Positions 25,631-33,445 of a stretch of 55,850 nt of DNA are shown here, in pieces. A model generated the notes under the pieces. It was not told the origin of the DNA. It saw only the letters and a list, made by a program, of their open reading frames with translations, and did not search any database. Made by a program: the position numbers and the translations under genes. The stretch comes from Verrucomicrobiales bacterium (GTDB lineage: Bacteria; Verrucomicrobiota; Verrucomicrobiia; Limisphaerales; UBA9464), in assembly GCA_027490985.1 (NCBI GenBank), contig JAIXXC010000293.1, forward strand, positions 1 through 55,850, written 5' to 3'. The stretch's first letter is position 1, and every line of letters begins with the position of its first letter.

Positions 25631-27109
25631 TCAGAGTTCGTAGGGTTTGAGCAATTGGCGCGCCCTCGGAAGGTCACCCGACCTCAACGTGGTGCGAACC
25701 GCCTCCCAGTCTTCGATCCATCGTCGGAGCCGGAGCCGCCCGGGTGAATCGGGGCCCAGAGGACTTCGGCCGGGCAGATCGGACCCCGGGGCCGGGTATC
25801 CCCGCGATTCGATCTCGCGCAATCGCCCCAGGGCCTCCGCCATGGGGGCCTGGGGATCCCGAGCCTCTGACGGCGATTCGATGGCGCTGAGGGCCTCTTC
25901 GATCCGGGTGAGCACCGCCACCAACTCGGGACGCAGTGCCTCCGGGAAATCGGACAATCCCGGCACGTGCAGGGTGAAGGCGCCGAAAGCCCGATTGAGG
26001 GTTCGGCTCGACCGCAGCCAGACCGACCGGGCCTCACGGAAACGGCCATCGGCGGCCCGGACCGACACCGCGGACATCGAGTCGCGGACCAACCCGAGGT
26101 AACCCGCGGTGAGCGACTCGCGACCGGTGCGGGACACCGGATCGGCCCAACGGGCAGCCACCCCGGCCTGACGCTGGATCTCGGCCGCGTCCTGGACGAC
26201 CAGGGCCCGGGCCAATCGATCCCGGCACTCCAGGATCGCGGCGTTGGCATCATCGGGCGCGGACAGAGTCGACCGATCGAGCATCCACGCGCGGCCCGCG
26301 CTCTGGCTCCAGCCCGCACGGGCCGCCGAGGCCCGCGGACCGGCCGACGACACCTCGAGCGACTCGAGCGCCGGGACGGTGCGATCGACCGATTGGAGGT
26401 CTTCTCCGGACAGTTGGCGGCGCATCATCCGGAGCGCTCCCACGGCCTCGCCGATGACCTCCTTCACGGTGTTGGTCTCCGAATGGACCAGCGCCGCATC
26501 GAGCACCAGCGCCAGATCGCCCAGAAACAGCCGCTCGTCCCGGAACCAACTCCGGTCGGACGGGGTGGATTCGGGCGAGAGGATCAGCAGATTGTGCGAA
26601 GCCTTCTGCGAAAAGGGCTCGGTGTCCGGAAATTCGCGGACGAGCTTGAGGAAGAGGTTCACCGCCGGTGTCAGGTTGCCCTTCATCGAATAGCAAATCC
26701 CCAGGCGATGCAGGGCCTCGACCCGGAGACGATCCGGCAGGTCGGGATTCTCGAGCACCTGCTCGTGAAGCCGAATGGCCCCGTTGTAGTGCCCCAACAC
26801 CTCTTCACACCAGGCGGCTTCTTCCAGGGCCGTCTGGTGGGGCAACGGGGTTTCAGCCCGGAGCGAAAACCCAAACCCTCCGAAGAGCATCCAACCCACG
26901 GCCACCACACCGGGTAGACCCCGCAGATCCCGCGGACCCCAGGGACCCGAGAGAACCCACCATGCCCCGATCCGCCCCGGCCCTCCGGAAATCGGTCGGG
27001 ATCGGTGCTCCCAGGTTTCGGAATGCCAGGGCCGGACCCCGGCACCTCCCGCGGGGATGGAAGCCCCTCGGTGTCCCAGAATCTCACCGTCGCCGGATCG
27101 GTTCATCAT
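25631..27109 (-). CDS. Exported TPR-like protein of unknown function, upstream of the sensor kinase
   Basis: The 492-aa frame from the ATG at 27109 is clearly coding from about residue 84. The first 60 residues are Arg/Gly/Pro-rich, so the true start may be internal or non-ATG. A hydrophobic stretch ending SLRAE (about 64-85) resembles a signal peptide. Residues about 90-170 form TPR-like helices (EEVLGHYNGAIRLHEQVLEN, RVEALHRLGICYSMKGNL, AVNLFLKLVREFPDTEPF). The rest is Ala/Arg/Leu-rich helical. It lies 50 bp before the kinase gene on the same strand, probably one operon, so it may be a periplasmic accessory to signalling. No family name is offered. Confidence 0.6.
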   Translation of the reverse strand: MMNRSGDGEILGHRGASIPAGGAGVRPWHSETWEHRSRPISGGPGRIGAWWVLSGPWGPRDLRGLPGVVAVGWMLFGGFGFSLRAETPLPHQTALEEAAWCEEVLGHYNGAIRLHEQVLENPDLPDRLRVEALHRLGICYSMKGNLTPAVNLFLKLVREFPDTEPFSQKASHNLLILSPESTPSDRSWFRDERLFLGDLALVLDAALVHSETNTVKEVIGEAVGALRMMRRQLSGEDLQSVDRTVPALESLEVSSAGPRASAARAGWSQSAGRAWMLDRSTLSAPDDANAAILECRDRLARALVVQDAAEIQRQAGVAARWADPVSRTGRESLTAGYLGLVRDSMSAVSVRAADGRFREARSVWLRSSRTLNRAFGAFTLHVPGLSDFPEALRPELVAVLTRIEEALSAIESPSEARDPQAPMAEALGRLREIESRGYPAPGSDLPGRSPLGPDSPGRLRLRRWIEDWEAVRTTLRSGDLPRARQLLKPYEL

Positions 27110-27237
27110 TGAATTGGGTGGAACCCTGCGCCGGAGATGTTACCGGACGATGACGCTCACGCTATTTCCCACCCGCCCCGGGATTCAAGCGTTCCCGCTG
27201 GCCAGCCGCACCGGGCCCGCCGATCCTCGGATCCACG

Positions 27238-28389
27238 ATGCCCCCCCGGAACTGCCTGACCGCCTGCCTGTGGAGCCTGTCCCTCGGATTGGCCGCCACC
27301 GAATTGCAGTTGTCGTCGCCCCTCGATCATCAGGTCGTCCAACGACAGACCGTGAACCGCGGAACCGTGTCCCTGATCGGGTCCGATGGAACGCAGGCCG
27401 ACGGAACGATCGGTCTGGAGACGCGGTTCGTGGCCGACGGGCGTCCGAGTCCCTGGCTGCGCATCGACTGCCCCGTGGTGCGGGGCCGATTCCAGTGCCC
27501 CGTCGACCTGCCGGCAGGAGGGTGGTTCCGGCTCGAAGTCCGGCAACTGAGGGGCGGCGAGGTGGTGGCCGATACCCGAGTCGAACACCTGGGCGTCGGC
27601 GAAGTGTTCGTGGTGACCGGACAGTCCAATTCGGCCAACCACGGTGAGGAGCGACAGACGCCCCAATCGGGACTGGTGACCACCTTCGACGGTACCCGCT
27701 GGCGGCCGGCCCACGACCCGCAACCCGGCGCCAGCGGCGACGGCGGCAGCTTCCTGCCCGCCTTCGGAGATGCGTTGTCCCGGCGGTTGGGTGTCCCGGT
27801 CGGCCTCGTCGCCTGCGGCATCGGAGCCACCAGCGTTCGCGAGTGGTTGCCCAAGGGCTCCCGCTTTCCCAACCCGCCGACCCTGACCCATCGGGTCCGC
27901 CGGCTCGACTCCGGCGAGTGGGAAAGCGACGGCGCGGCCTTCGAAGGTCTGGTGGCCCGCATGACTCCCGTGGGTCCTGGCGGATTCCGGGCCGTGTTGT
28001 GGCATCAGGGCGAGAGCGACGCGAACCAGGCGGATGCCTCACGGACCCTCGCGGGCCCGCTCTATCGCGAGTACCTGACGCGGGTGATCGGCGAGTCGCG
28101 CCGACGCATCGGCTGGGAGCCTCCGTGGTTCGTGGCGCAGGTCAGCTACCATGTGCCCGGCGACGAGGCCTCACCCGACATCCGGGCCGCGCAGGCGTCG
28201 TTGTGGCGGGATCACATCGCCCTCGAAGGCCCCGACTCCGATGCGCTGAAGGGATCCCTTCGGGATTCGGGCGGCAAGGGGGTCCATTTCAGCGGACCCG
28301 GCCTCCGCGAACACGGCAAGCGCTGGGCCGACAAGGTGGGCGCGTGGATCACCTCGCCGGCGGCGCATCCGGTGAGCCCGGCTCAGTAG
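27238..28389 (+). CDS. Exported SGNH carbohydrate esterase (sialate O-acetylesterase domain)
   Basis: The 383-aa protein has a short signal peptide (about 5-20, LGLAA). An N-terminal beta domain (about 25-120) precedes an SGNH hydrolase fold with nucleophile motif VTGQSNSANHGE, block WHQGESDAN, and a late VHFSGPG carrying the catalytic His. This matches the sialate O-acetylesterase/CE6-type family that removes acetyl groups from sugars. A related but distinct esterase is encoded at 46237-47778. The 3' end overlaps the convergent adenosine deaminase gene by 7 bp (28383-28389). Confidence 0.85.
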   Translation: MPPRNCLTACLWSLSLGLAATELQLSSPLDHQVVQRQTVNRGTVSLIGSDGTQADGTIGLETRFVADGRPSPWLRIDCPVVRGRFQCPVDLPAGGWFRLEVRQLRGGEVVADTRVEHLGVGEVFVVTGQSNSANHGEERQTPQSGLVTTFDGTRWRPAHDPQPGASGDGGSFLPAFGDALSRRLGVPVGLVACGIGATSVREWLPKGSRFPNPPTLTHRVRRLDSGEWESDGAAFEGLVARMTPVGPGGFRAVLWHQGESDANQADASRTLAGPLYREYLTRVIGESRRRIGWEPPWFVAQVSYHVPGDEASPDIRAAQASLWRDHIALEGPDSDALKGSLRDSGGKGVHFSGPGLREHGKRWADKVGAWITSPAAHPVSPAQ

Positions 28390-29825
28390 CCGATTCCCCA
28401 GCGCCGACGGGCGAACCCATAGGCGACGGGTTTCACCGACTCGAGCTTCGATCGCCAGTCGTCGCCCCCGAAACGCTGCTCGAAGGCGCGGATATCCCGG
28501 TCGTATTCGGCGAGGAGTCGGGTCTTGAGGGACTCCTCCAAGAAGGACCACTGGAGCGAGTTGCGTCCGCAGCGGACCAACTCGTCCCACGTGAGGTTGA
28601 ACTCGCTCACGGCCGTCAGGTACTCGTCGGTCATCCCGGAATCCCACATGCCCGAATCGTCGGTCGACAGGCCGCAGGGAACCCCGAGCCGGAGCATCTC
28701 CGGGAAGTGGTGCTGGGAATAGTCGCCCACGTATTCCAGGAGCAGGTTGCTCACGAGGTTGATCTCCACGAAGGCCACGCCATGCCGCAGGTGCAGCACC
28801 AGATCGTCGTCGGTGAGCACGTTGTTGCCATGGCCCAATCGGGTGGCCCCCAGCATGAGTGTGTCGCGCATGTGGGCGTTGGGTTCATCCACCTCGCCGG
28901 CATGGATCGACAGGCCGATGCCCGAGTGCTGACGGCGCATCTTGCGATACACCTCCAGGAAACGCCGCGGGTGGCCTTTGTCGTTGTCCTCGCGACCGGC
29001 CATGTTGATGCCCACCCAAGTGTCCCGATGGCGAGAGACCCAGTCATAAGCCTGCTCCACCCGCTGCACGGCATTGGGGGTGAATCGCAGCACCACGAAC
29101 TGCAAACGCAGCGTGACCCCGGAGGCCAGCGCGTCCGGCTGGGACAACCGACGCTTCAGAATGCGTTGCCCCTCCTCCGGATCGAGCATCAAGCCATCGG
29201 CGGCCACGTAGAGGTCGGGGATCGTCTGGGCCTCGATGTAGCGAACCCCCTCGGCCCCGTAGCGCTGAAGTGTCCGGACCATCATCTCGGCGGCGATGTG
29301 AGCATCGCGCCCCACGGCCCCGAGTCGCGGCCAGATCCGCTCGAAGAACTCGTCGCGCCCCTCGCCCGGCGCATCGAGGCGCAGCGAGTTCATCCACTCG
29401 CGGGCCTGGGTCGGCGACAGGGAATCGAGGGCCGCGTACTCCGAACGGCGGCACTCATCCATCGCGCTCCACTGGAAGGCCGAGATCGTGGCGAAGCGGG
29501 TCCAGTCGTTGGTGTCGCCCGCACACCCGCCCGCACGGACCCTAGTGAAGAACCGGTTGGTGCCCACGATGGAACGGTTGGTGGCCGCCGAATACAGGTC
29601 CTCCATGCGCCAGCAACCGCCGGCGTGATGGTGCAAATCGCCGCCCTTGGGCATGGCGTAGAGCAAGCGGTACAGCTCGGGCTTGGGAAGCGTCCGCTTG
29701 AGTTCCTCGAAGCGGGCCGGGAAGGCTTCGGCCCGGACCGACCCTCCGCCGGCCAGACCGAGGGCGAGGGTCAGAGCGCCGCGAAGGCCGGCGAGGCCAC
29801 GGATCAGCGTCATCCAGAAGTTCAT
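28383..29825 (-). CDS. Exported adenosine deaminase-family protein (ADGF-like)
   Basis: The 480-aa protein has a signal peptide (hydrophobic 12-27, cleavage after VRA). The amidohydrolase fold has PKGGDLHHHAGG with metal ligands His65 and His67, LSIHAGEVDE (ligand His and catalytic Glu), GATRLGHGN (His) and STDDSGM (two Asp). Its length and extra N-terminal region resemble extracellular ADGF/CECR1-type deaminases more than the 330-aa cytosolic enzyme. It is predicted to convert adenosine to inosine outside the cytoplasm. The start overlaps the end of the nucleoside-permease-family gene by 4 bp (ATGA type), so the two are translationally coupled. Confidence 0.9.
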   Translation of the reverse strand: MNFWMTLIRGLAGLRGALTLALGLAGGGSVRAEAFPARFEELKRTLPKPELYRLLYAMPKGGDLHHHAGGCWRMEDLYSAATNRSIVGTNRFFTRVRAGGCAGDTNDWTRFATISAFQWSAMDECRRSEYAALDSLSPTQAREWMNSLRLDAPGEGRDEFFERIWPRLGAVGRDAHIAAEMMVRTLQRYGAEGVRYIEAQTIPDLYVAADGLMLDPEEGQRILKRRLSQPDALASGVTLRLQFVVLRFTPNAVQRVEQAYDWVSRHRDTWVGINMAGREDNDKGHPRRFLEVYRKMRRQHSGIGLSIHAGEVDEPNAHMRDTLMLGATRLGHGNNVLTDDDLVLHLRHGVAFVEINLVSNLLLEYVGDYSQHHFPEMLRLGVPCGLSTDDSGMWDSGMTDEYLTAVSEFNLTWDELVRCGRNSLQWSFLEESLKTRLLAEYDRDIRAFEQRFGGDDWRSKLESVKPVAYGFARRRWGIGY

Positions 29826-30952
29826 GGGGCGGGAGTTTGGGGAATCGTGTCCGCGTATCGGGACCAGTGGTTCACGAGTTCATGCACCACCCGGCTGCCG
29901 ACACCGTAAGCGGCCTCCAAGCTGGGGATGTAAGCCGAGAACTTGCCGCTGTTTTCTTCGACGAGGTTTTCGGCGGCGGTCTTTCCGGGCGGCTGCATGT
30001 CGAAATTGCTGGCCGTGCGCAGCACCAGGACCCGATTGGTGTCCACGCTGCCCGACTGACCCAGAAAGGTCAGGGCCTGCAAGGTGCCGCTGTCTTCCAT
30101 GGCGGTGGTGACGTAGTTGCCCTGACCGTCGGTCCAATAGCGAGTCCAGTCATTGGCCCACTGATTCATCAACCGGCCATGCCAAAAGGTCGAGGCGGCC
30201 AGATTGTCACCCTTCATGACGGAGGGCGATTGACGCGCCTTGGGATGCTGCGTGTAGCGATTGCGGTTCTGGATCATGATGTCCGTCTCCATGAGCGGGG
30301 TATCCCGGGTCAGGCGGTAGGCCCAGTCGACCAGGCCCGGGTTGAGGCGGAACACCACATCGCCGAGGCGGTTCTTCCGGGGCTCTTCGTAGGGTTTGGA
30401 CTGACTCAGCGGCACATAGCCGGTGGGCCAGTCGGCGGGCATCTCGCGCGGATCGATTTCATGGGCCAGATCGCCGTCGATGATGTACTCGGCCCAGGCG
30501 GCACTGCCGAGGGTCCCATCGGCCGGGTCGATGCCGGCGATGCCGGCGGTGATCCAATAGGCCTTGCGGAAATCGAACCGCCGATCGCGGGCCAGCGCGG
30601 CGATGACGGCCGCCGAACGGGCGATGCCTCCGCCGGTGCACACGGCCAGCACGCCATCGTCGCGGTAGCGCAGGGGGCGGTAGGTCCCCGGGATCTCCAG
30701 CTTGCGGTCGAGATGCTCACGCTCGACCCAGAACTGGTATTCTCCCGGGCGATCGCCGGTGTCTTCACCCGGCTCGAAAAGGGTGACGATGACCACCTTG
30801 ACCGGCATGGGCGAGGATTCGGACGGGCCTGACGGAACGGACGGACCGACAGGACGCGACGACGAGAATGTCGACGGGCGGGCGGCACATCCGGCAACCA
30901 GACAGGCCATCATCAGGCAAAGGAGGAGCACCGGGGAGAGACTGGATTTCAT
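29822..30952 (-). CDS. Purine nucleoside permease (NUP)-family lipoprotein
   Basis: The 376-aa protein has a lipoprotein signal, with lipobox LVAGC at Cys22. The NUP domain begins at about residue 50 (KVVIVTLFEPGEDTGDRPGE). Signature stretches are VLAVCTGGGIARSAAVIAAL, YWITAGIAGIDPADGTLGSAAW and RNRYTQHPKARQSPSVMKGD. The family (PF06516) was named for a Candida nucleoside transporter, but this protein has no membrane helix after the signal. It is more likely a periplasmic nucleoside-binding or nucleoside-cleaving protein; its Gly-rich motif resembles nucleoside phosphorylases (inference). It is coupled by a 4-bp overlap to the adenosine deaminase gene. Confidence 0.88.
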   Translation of the reverse strand: MKSSLSPVLLLCLMMACLVAGCAARPSTFSSSRPVGPSVPSGPSESSPMPVKVVIVTLFEPGEDTGDRPGEYQFWVEREHLDRKLEIPGTYRPLRYRDDGVLAVCTGGGIARSAAVIAALARDRRFDFRKAYWITAGIAGIDPADGTLGSAAWAEYIIDGDLAHEIDPREMPADWPTGYVPLSQSKPYEEPRKNRLGDVVFRLNPGLVDWAYRLTRDTPLMETDIMIQNRNRYTQHPKARQSPSVMKGDNLAASTFWHGRLMNQWANDWTRYWTDGQGNYVTTAMEDSGTLQALTFLGQSGSVDTNRVLVLRTASNFDMQPPGKTAAENLVEENSGKFSAYIPSLEAAYGVGSRVVHELVNHWSRYADTIPQTPAP

Positions 30953-30990
30953 GACAGGCGGACTCGTGCAGAAGGGGGGACGGCGTTGTG

Positions 30991-31024
30991 AAAAGGGGCG
31001 GCGACCCGAAGGTGCGCCGCCCCT
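30991..31024 (-). terminator. Intrinsic terminator after the TonB-dependent receptor
   Basis: Read on the minus strand, AGGGGCGGCG and CGCCGCCCCT form a perfect 10-bp stem. Three further pairs close a TTCG tetraloop, and TTTT follows directly (30991-30994). It lies 25 bp beyond the receptor stop and 39 bp before the NUP-family start. It is the best terminator in the window and may set receptor levels above the two downstream genes. Confidence 0.85.
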
Positions 31025-31048
31025 GTGGGAGAGGACTTCAGACCGGGA

Positions 31049-33343
31049 TCAGAACCGGTAGGCGACCCGCCCCTCGAGGCGGAAGGGCAATTCGGCGATG
31101 ATGGACTCGTTGCCATACACGCCGTTCGGAGCGCCCCAGTTCTTCTCGTCGGTGACGTTCAACAGCATGATCCGGGCGTCCCAGTTCTTGCGTTCGTAGA
31201 ACACCGTCACATCCATCGTGTACTGCGCCGGGATGATCAGCGAACCCACATTGTTGTTCCAGATGTCACCGGTGGCGACCAGGTTCGCGCTGACACCCGC
31301 GCCGCAATCCAGCTTGTAGGTGGTCAACAGGTTGAACAGGTGCTCCGGCGTGCCCTGACGGCGGATCGGACCTGCAGGAGCCGAGAAGAACCGGTCGGCC
31401 GGGGACACCAGCGTGGTGTTGCCCACATCGAAACCGGCCGCACTGGATTCGGCCTGGAGGTAGGAATAGCCCAACGTCGTGTAGAAGTTGCGGTTCGGCT
31501 GGAAGTTCAACTCGAACTCCACACCGCGGGTGTCGATCTCGGTGATCTGGCGGGTGACCGTGTTCTGATCGGCGCGGACCTGTTGGAAGACGGCCAGGTT
31601 GAGGTAGCCATGGCCATCCAGGATGCTCCGCTTGCTGCCGATCTCGAACAACTCCGCCTCGGTGTGGAATCCGCCGGAAGAGAACTTGGCTGCACCCTGG
31701 GTGGTGATGCCGCCACCATTGCCGACGGTGCCCGCCGGGTTCTGGCTCCAGTTGTAGGTGGCATAGCCCGACCAGGTGGGCTGGAACTTGTACACCGCGC
31801 TGGCGTTGGCGTTGAACATGCCCATCGTGGTGGTGTCGCCGGGGATCCAGCCCGCCGGATCCATGTAGTCGGCGAACATCACATCCTCGCGCACACCCGC
31901 CAGCAGCGAGAACTTGTCGGTGACCTTCCAGTCATGCTGCCAGTAGGGCCCGACCTGCCAGGTCTTGCTGATGCCCGAGTCGCCGTTGACCGGCATGAAG
32001 TAGCGGTTGGGCCATCCCGGGACCGGCGCGAAGCTGCCGCCGGCCTTGAAGTAGTCGGCGTTGTAGATGTTGATGAAATTGCGGTCTTGGGTGATGTCCC
32101 AGACACCGGCCGGCTCGTTGAAGAAGTCGTTGTAGGCCTCGACCTGCTGGTAGCGCACCGAAAAGCCGGTGTTGATGCTGTGCTGCTCACCGGTGTAGCG
32201 GGCCTCGGTGCGGTTCTCGAGCGAGAGGCTCGGGTCGATGATCTCGGAGTAGTAGTACGACGACATCGTCTCGCGCCGGATGTAGCGGAAGAACGAGTTG
32301 TTCACGAACTCCCAGTCACCACCCGGCTTGATGGTCTGCACCACCTGGGCGTTGTAGCTGATGCCCTCGGAGTCGTCTCCCGGGCGGAGCACGCGCAGAC
32401 GGCGGTTCAGGGGCACCTCGGGCCCGAGCTGCATCTGGTTGACCGTCGGGAACCCGGAGGTCACGTACTTCGAGTTCTGCGGATCGGAGGGCAGACCGGG
32501 GAAGTTGTTGGTGTTGATGCCGGTCCGGTAGAGCCCGTTGTTGATGAGGTTCATCGTGGGGCGATTCACACCGAAGTTCTCGGTGTAGTTGCCCCAGAGG
32601 AATTCGTTGTTGAAATCGAGGGTGTAGTTGTCGCTGGCGATCCAGGTGATCGCGCCGTAGCCCGCCTGGGTCCGGCGGAATCCGTCGTAGTAGTAGCTGC
32701 CGGACTGCTCGCCGGAGTAGCTCAGACGGTAGGCCAGGTTGTCCTTGATGGGGGCTCCGATGTCGGCCGTCCAGCGGCGCTGATCATACATGCCGTAGGT
32801 GCCGATGACTTCGCCATGGAACCCGTCGAAGTAGGGCTTCTTGGACTGCAGGTCGATGTAGCCGCCGACATACTGTGAGGGCCCATAAACCACCGAAGCG
32901 GGACCCTTGATGATGTTCACCGATTCCACCGCGTTGAAATTGACCGGCATGCCGTTGCCGTTGCTGGTCAAGCCGGTGCGCATGCCGTTGACGAAGGTGT
33001 CGGCGATCTGGCCGCGGATGTCCGGGGTGGTCGGTGCGCCGAAGTTGGACCGGGTGTAGGAGCTGGAGGTCAGCTTGGAGAAGTCGCGGACATCGAAGAT
33101 GTTGATGGCGTCCAACTGCTCCCGGGAGATGATGGTCACATTCCGGGGAGTATCGATCACGCTGCGATCGGTGCCATAGACCGAATTGACGGGGCGCACG
33201 GTCGGCATGACCGACTCCTCGAGCGGAACGGCCTCGATCAGGGTCTTGTCGAGGACGTTGGTCGAGCTTTGGGCCTGGGCAGTTTCACGGGCGCTGAGCG
33301 CGAGTGCGGCGGCAGCGGCGATCGTGAGTCGATGGGTGTTCAT
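31049..33343 (-). CDS. TonB-dependent outer-membrane receptor
   Basis: The 764-aa receptor has a signal peptide cleaved near AQA at residue 24. The plug domain includes SVIDTPRNVTIISREQLDAI, IRGQIADTFVNGMR and NIIKGPASVVYGPSQYVGG. The beta-barrel ends at the C-terminal aromatic of VAYRF, as outer-membrane proteins do. The plug is of the siderophore/TonB-receptor type, without an N-terminal signalling extension or carboxypeptidase-like domain. The substrate is unknown. The next minus-strand genes are nucleoside-handling, so a nucleoside or its conjugate is one hypothesis. A strong terminator separates them, so this is not proven. Confidence 0.93.
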   Translation of the reverse strand: MNTHRLTIAAAAALALSARETAQAQSSTNVLDKTLIEAVPLEESVMPTVRPVNSVYGTDRSVIDTPRNVTIISREQLDAINIFDVRDFSKLTSSSYTRSNFGAPTTPDIRGQIADTFVNGMRTGLTSNGNGMPVNFNAVESVNIIKGPASVVYGPSQYVGGYIDLQSKKPYFDGFHGEVIGTYGMYDQRRWTADIGAPIKDNLAYRLSYSGEQSGSYYYDGFRRTQAGYGAITWIASDNYTLDFNNEFLWGNYTENFGVNRPTMNLINNGLYRTGINTNNFPGLPSDPQNSKYVTSGFPTVNQMQLGPEVPLNRRLRVLRPGDDSEGISYNAQVVQTIKPGGDWEFVNNSFFRYIRRETMSSYYYSEIIDPSLSLENRTEARYTGEQHSINTGFSVRYQQVEAYNDFFNEPAGVWDITQDRNFINIYNADYFKAGGSFAPVPGWPNRYFMPVNGDSGISKTWQVGPYWQHDWKVTDKFSLLAGVREDVMFADYMDPAGWIPGDTTTMGMFNANASAVYKFQPTWSGYATYNWSQNPAGTVGNGGGITTQGAAKFSSGGFHTEAELFEIGSKRSILDGHGYLNLAVFQQVRADQNTVTRQITEIDTRGVEFELNFQPNRNFYTTLGYSYLQAESSAAGFDVGNTTLVSPADRFFSAPAGPIRRQGTPEHLFNLLTTYKLDCGAGVSANLVATGDIWNNNVGSLIIPAQYTMDVTVFYERKNWDARIMLLNVTDEKNWGAPNGVYGNESIIAELPFRLEGRVAYRF

Positions 33344-33445
33344 TTTGTTCAGGTTGGTGATTTTCGGCCACGGTCACCCGCTGTGCGGGATCTCACACGA
33401 CCGGATCTGGCGTTTTCAGACCTTCGATCCACGGAAGCAACGCCG

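Noticed and set aside
28383-28389. Frameshift at the junction of the GDSL-type esterase and adenosine deaminase genes
   Set aside because: Both proteins end with complete domains. The 7-bp overlap of convergent stop codons is normal in compact genomes.
33344-33445. FMN riboswitch upstream of the GTP cyclohydrolase II-like gene
   Set aside because: The leader is only about 100 bp and I see none of the conserved FMN-element segments.
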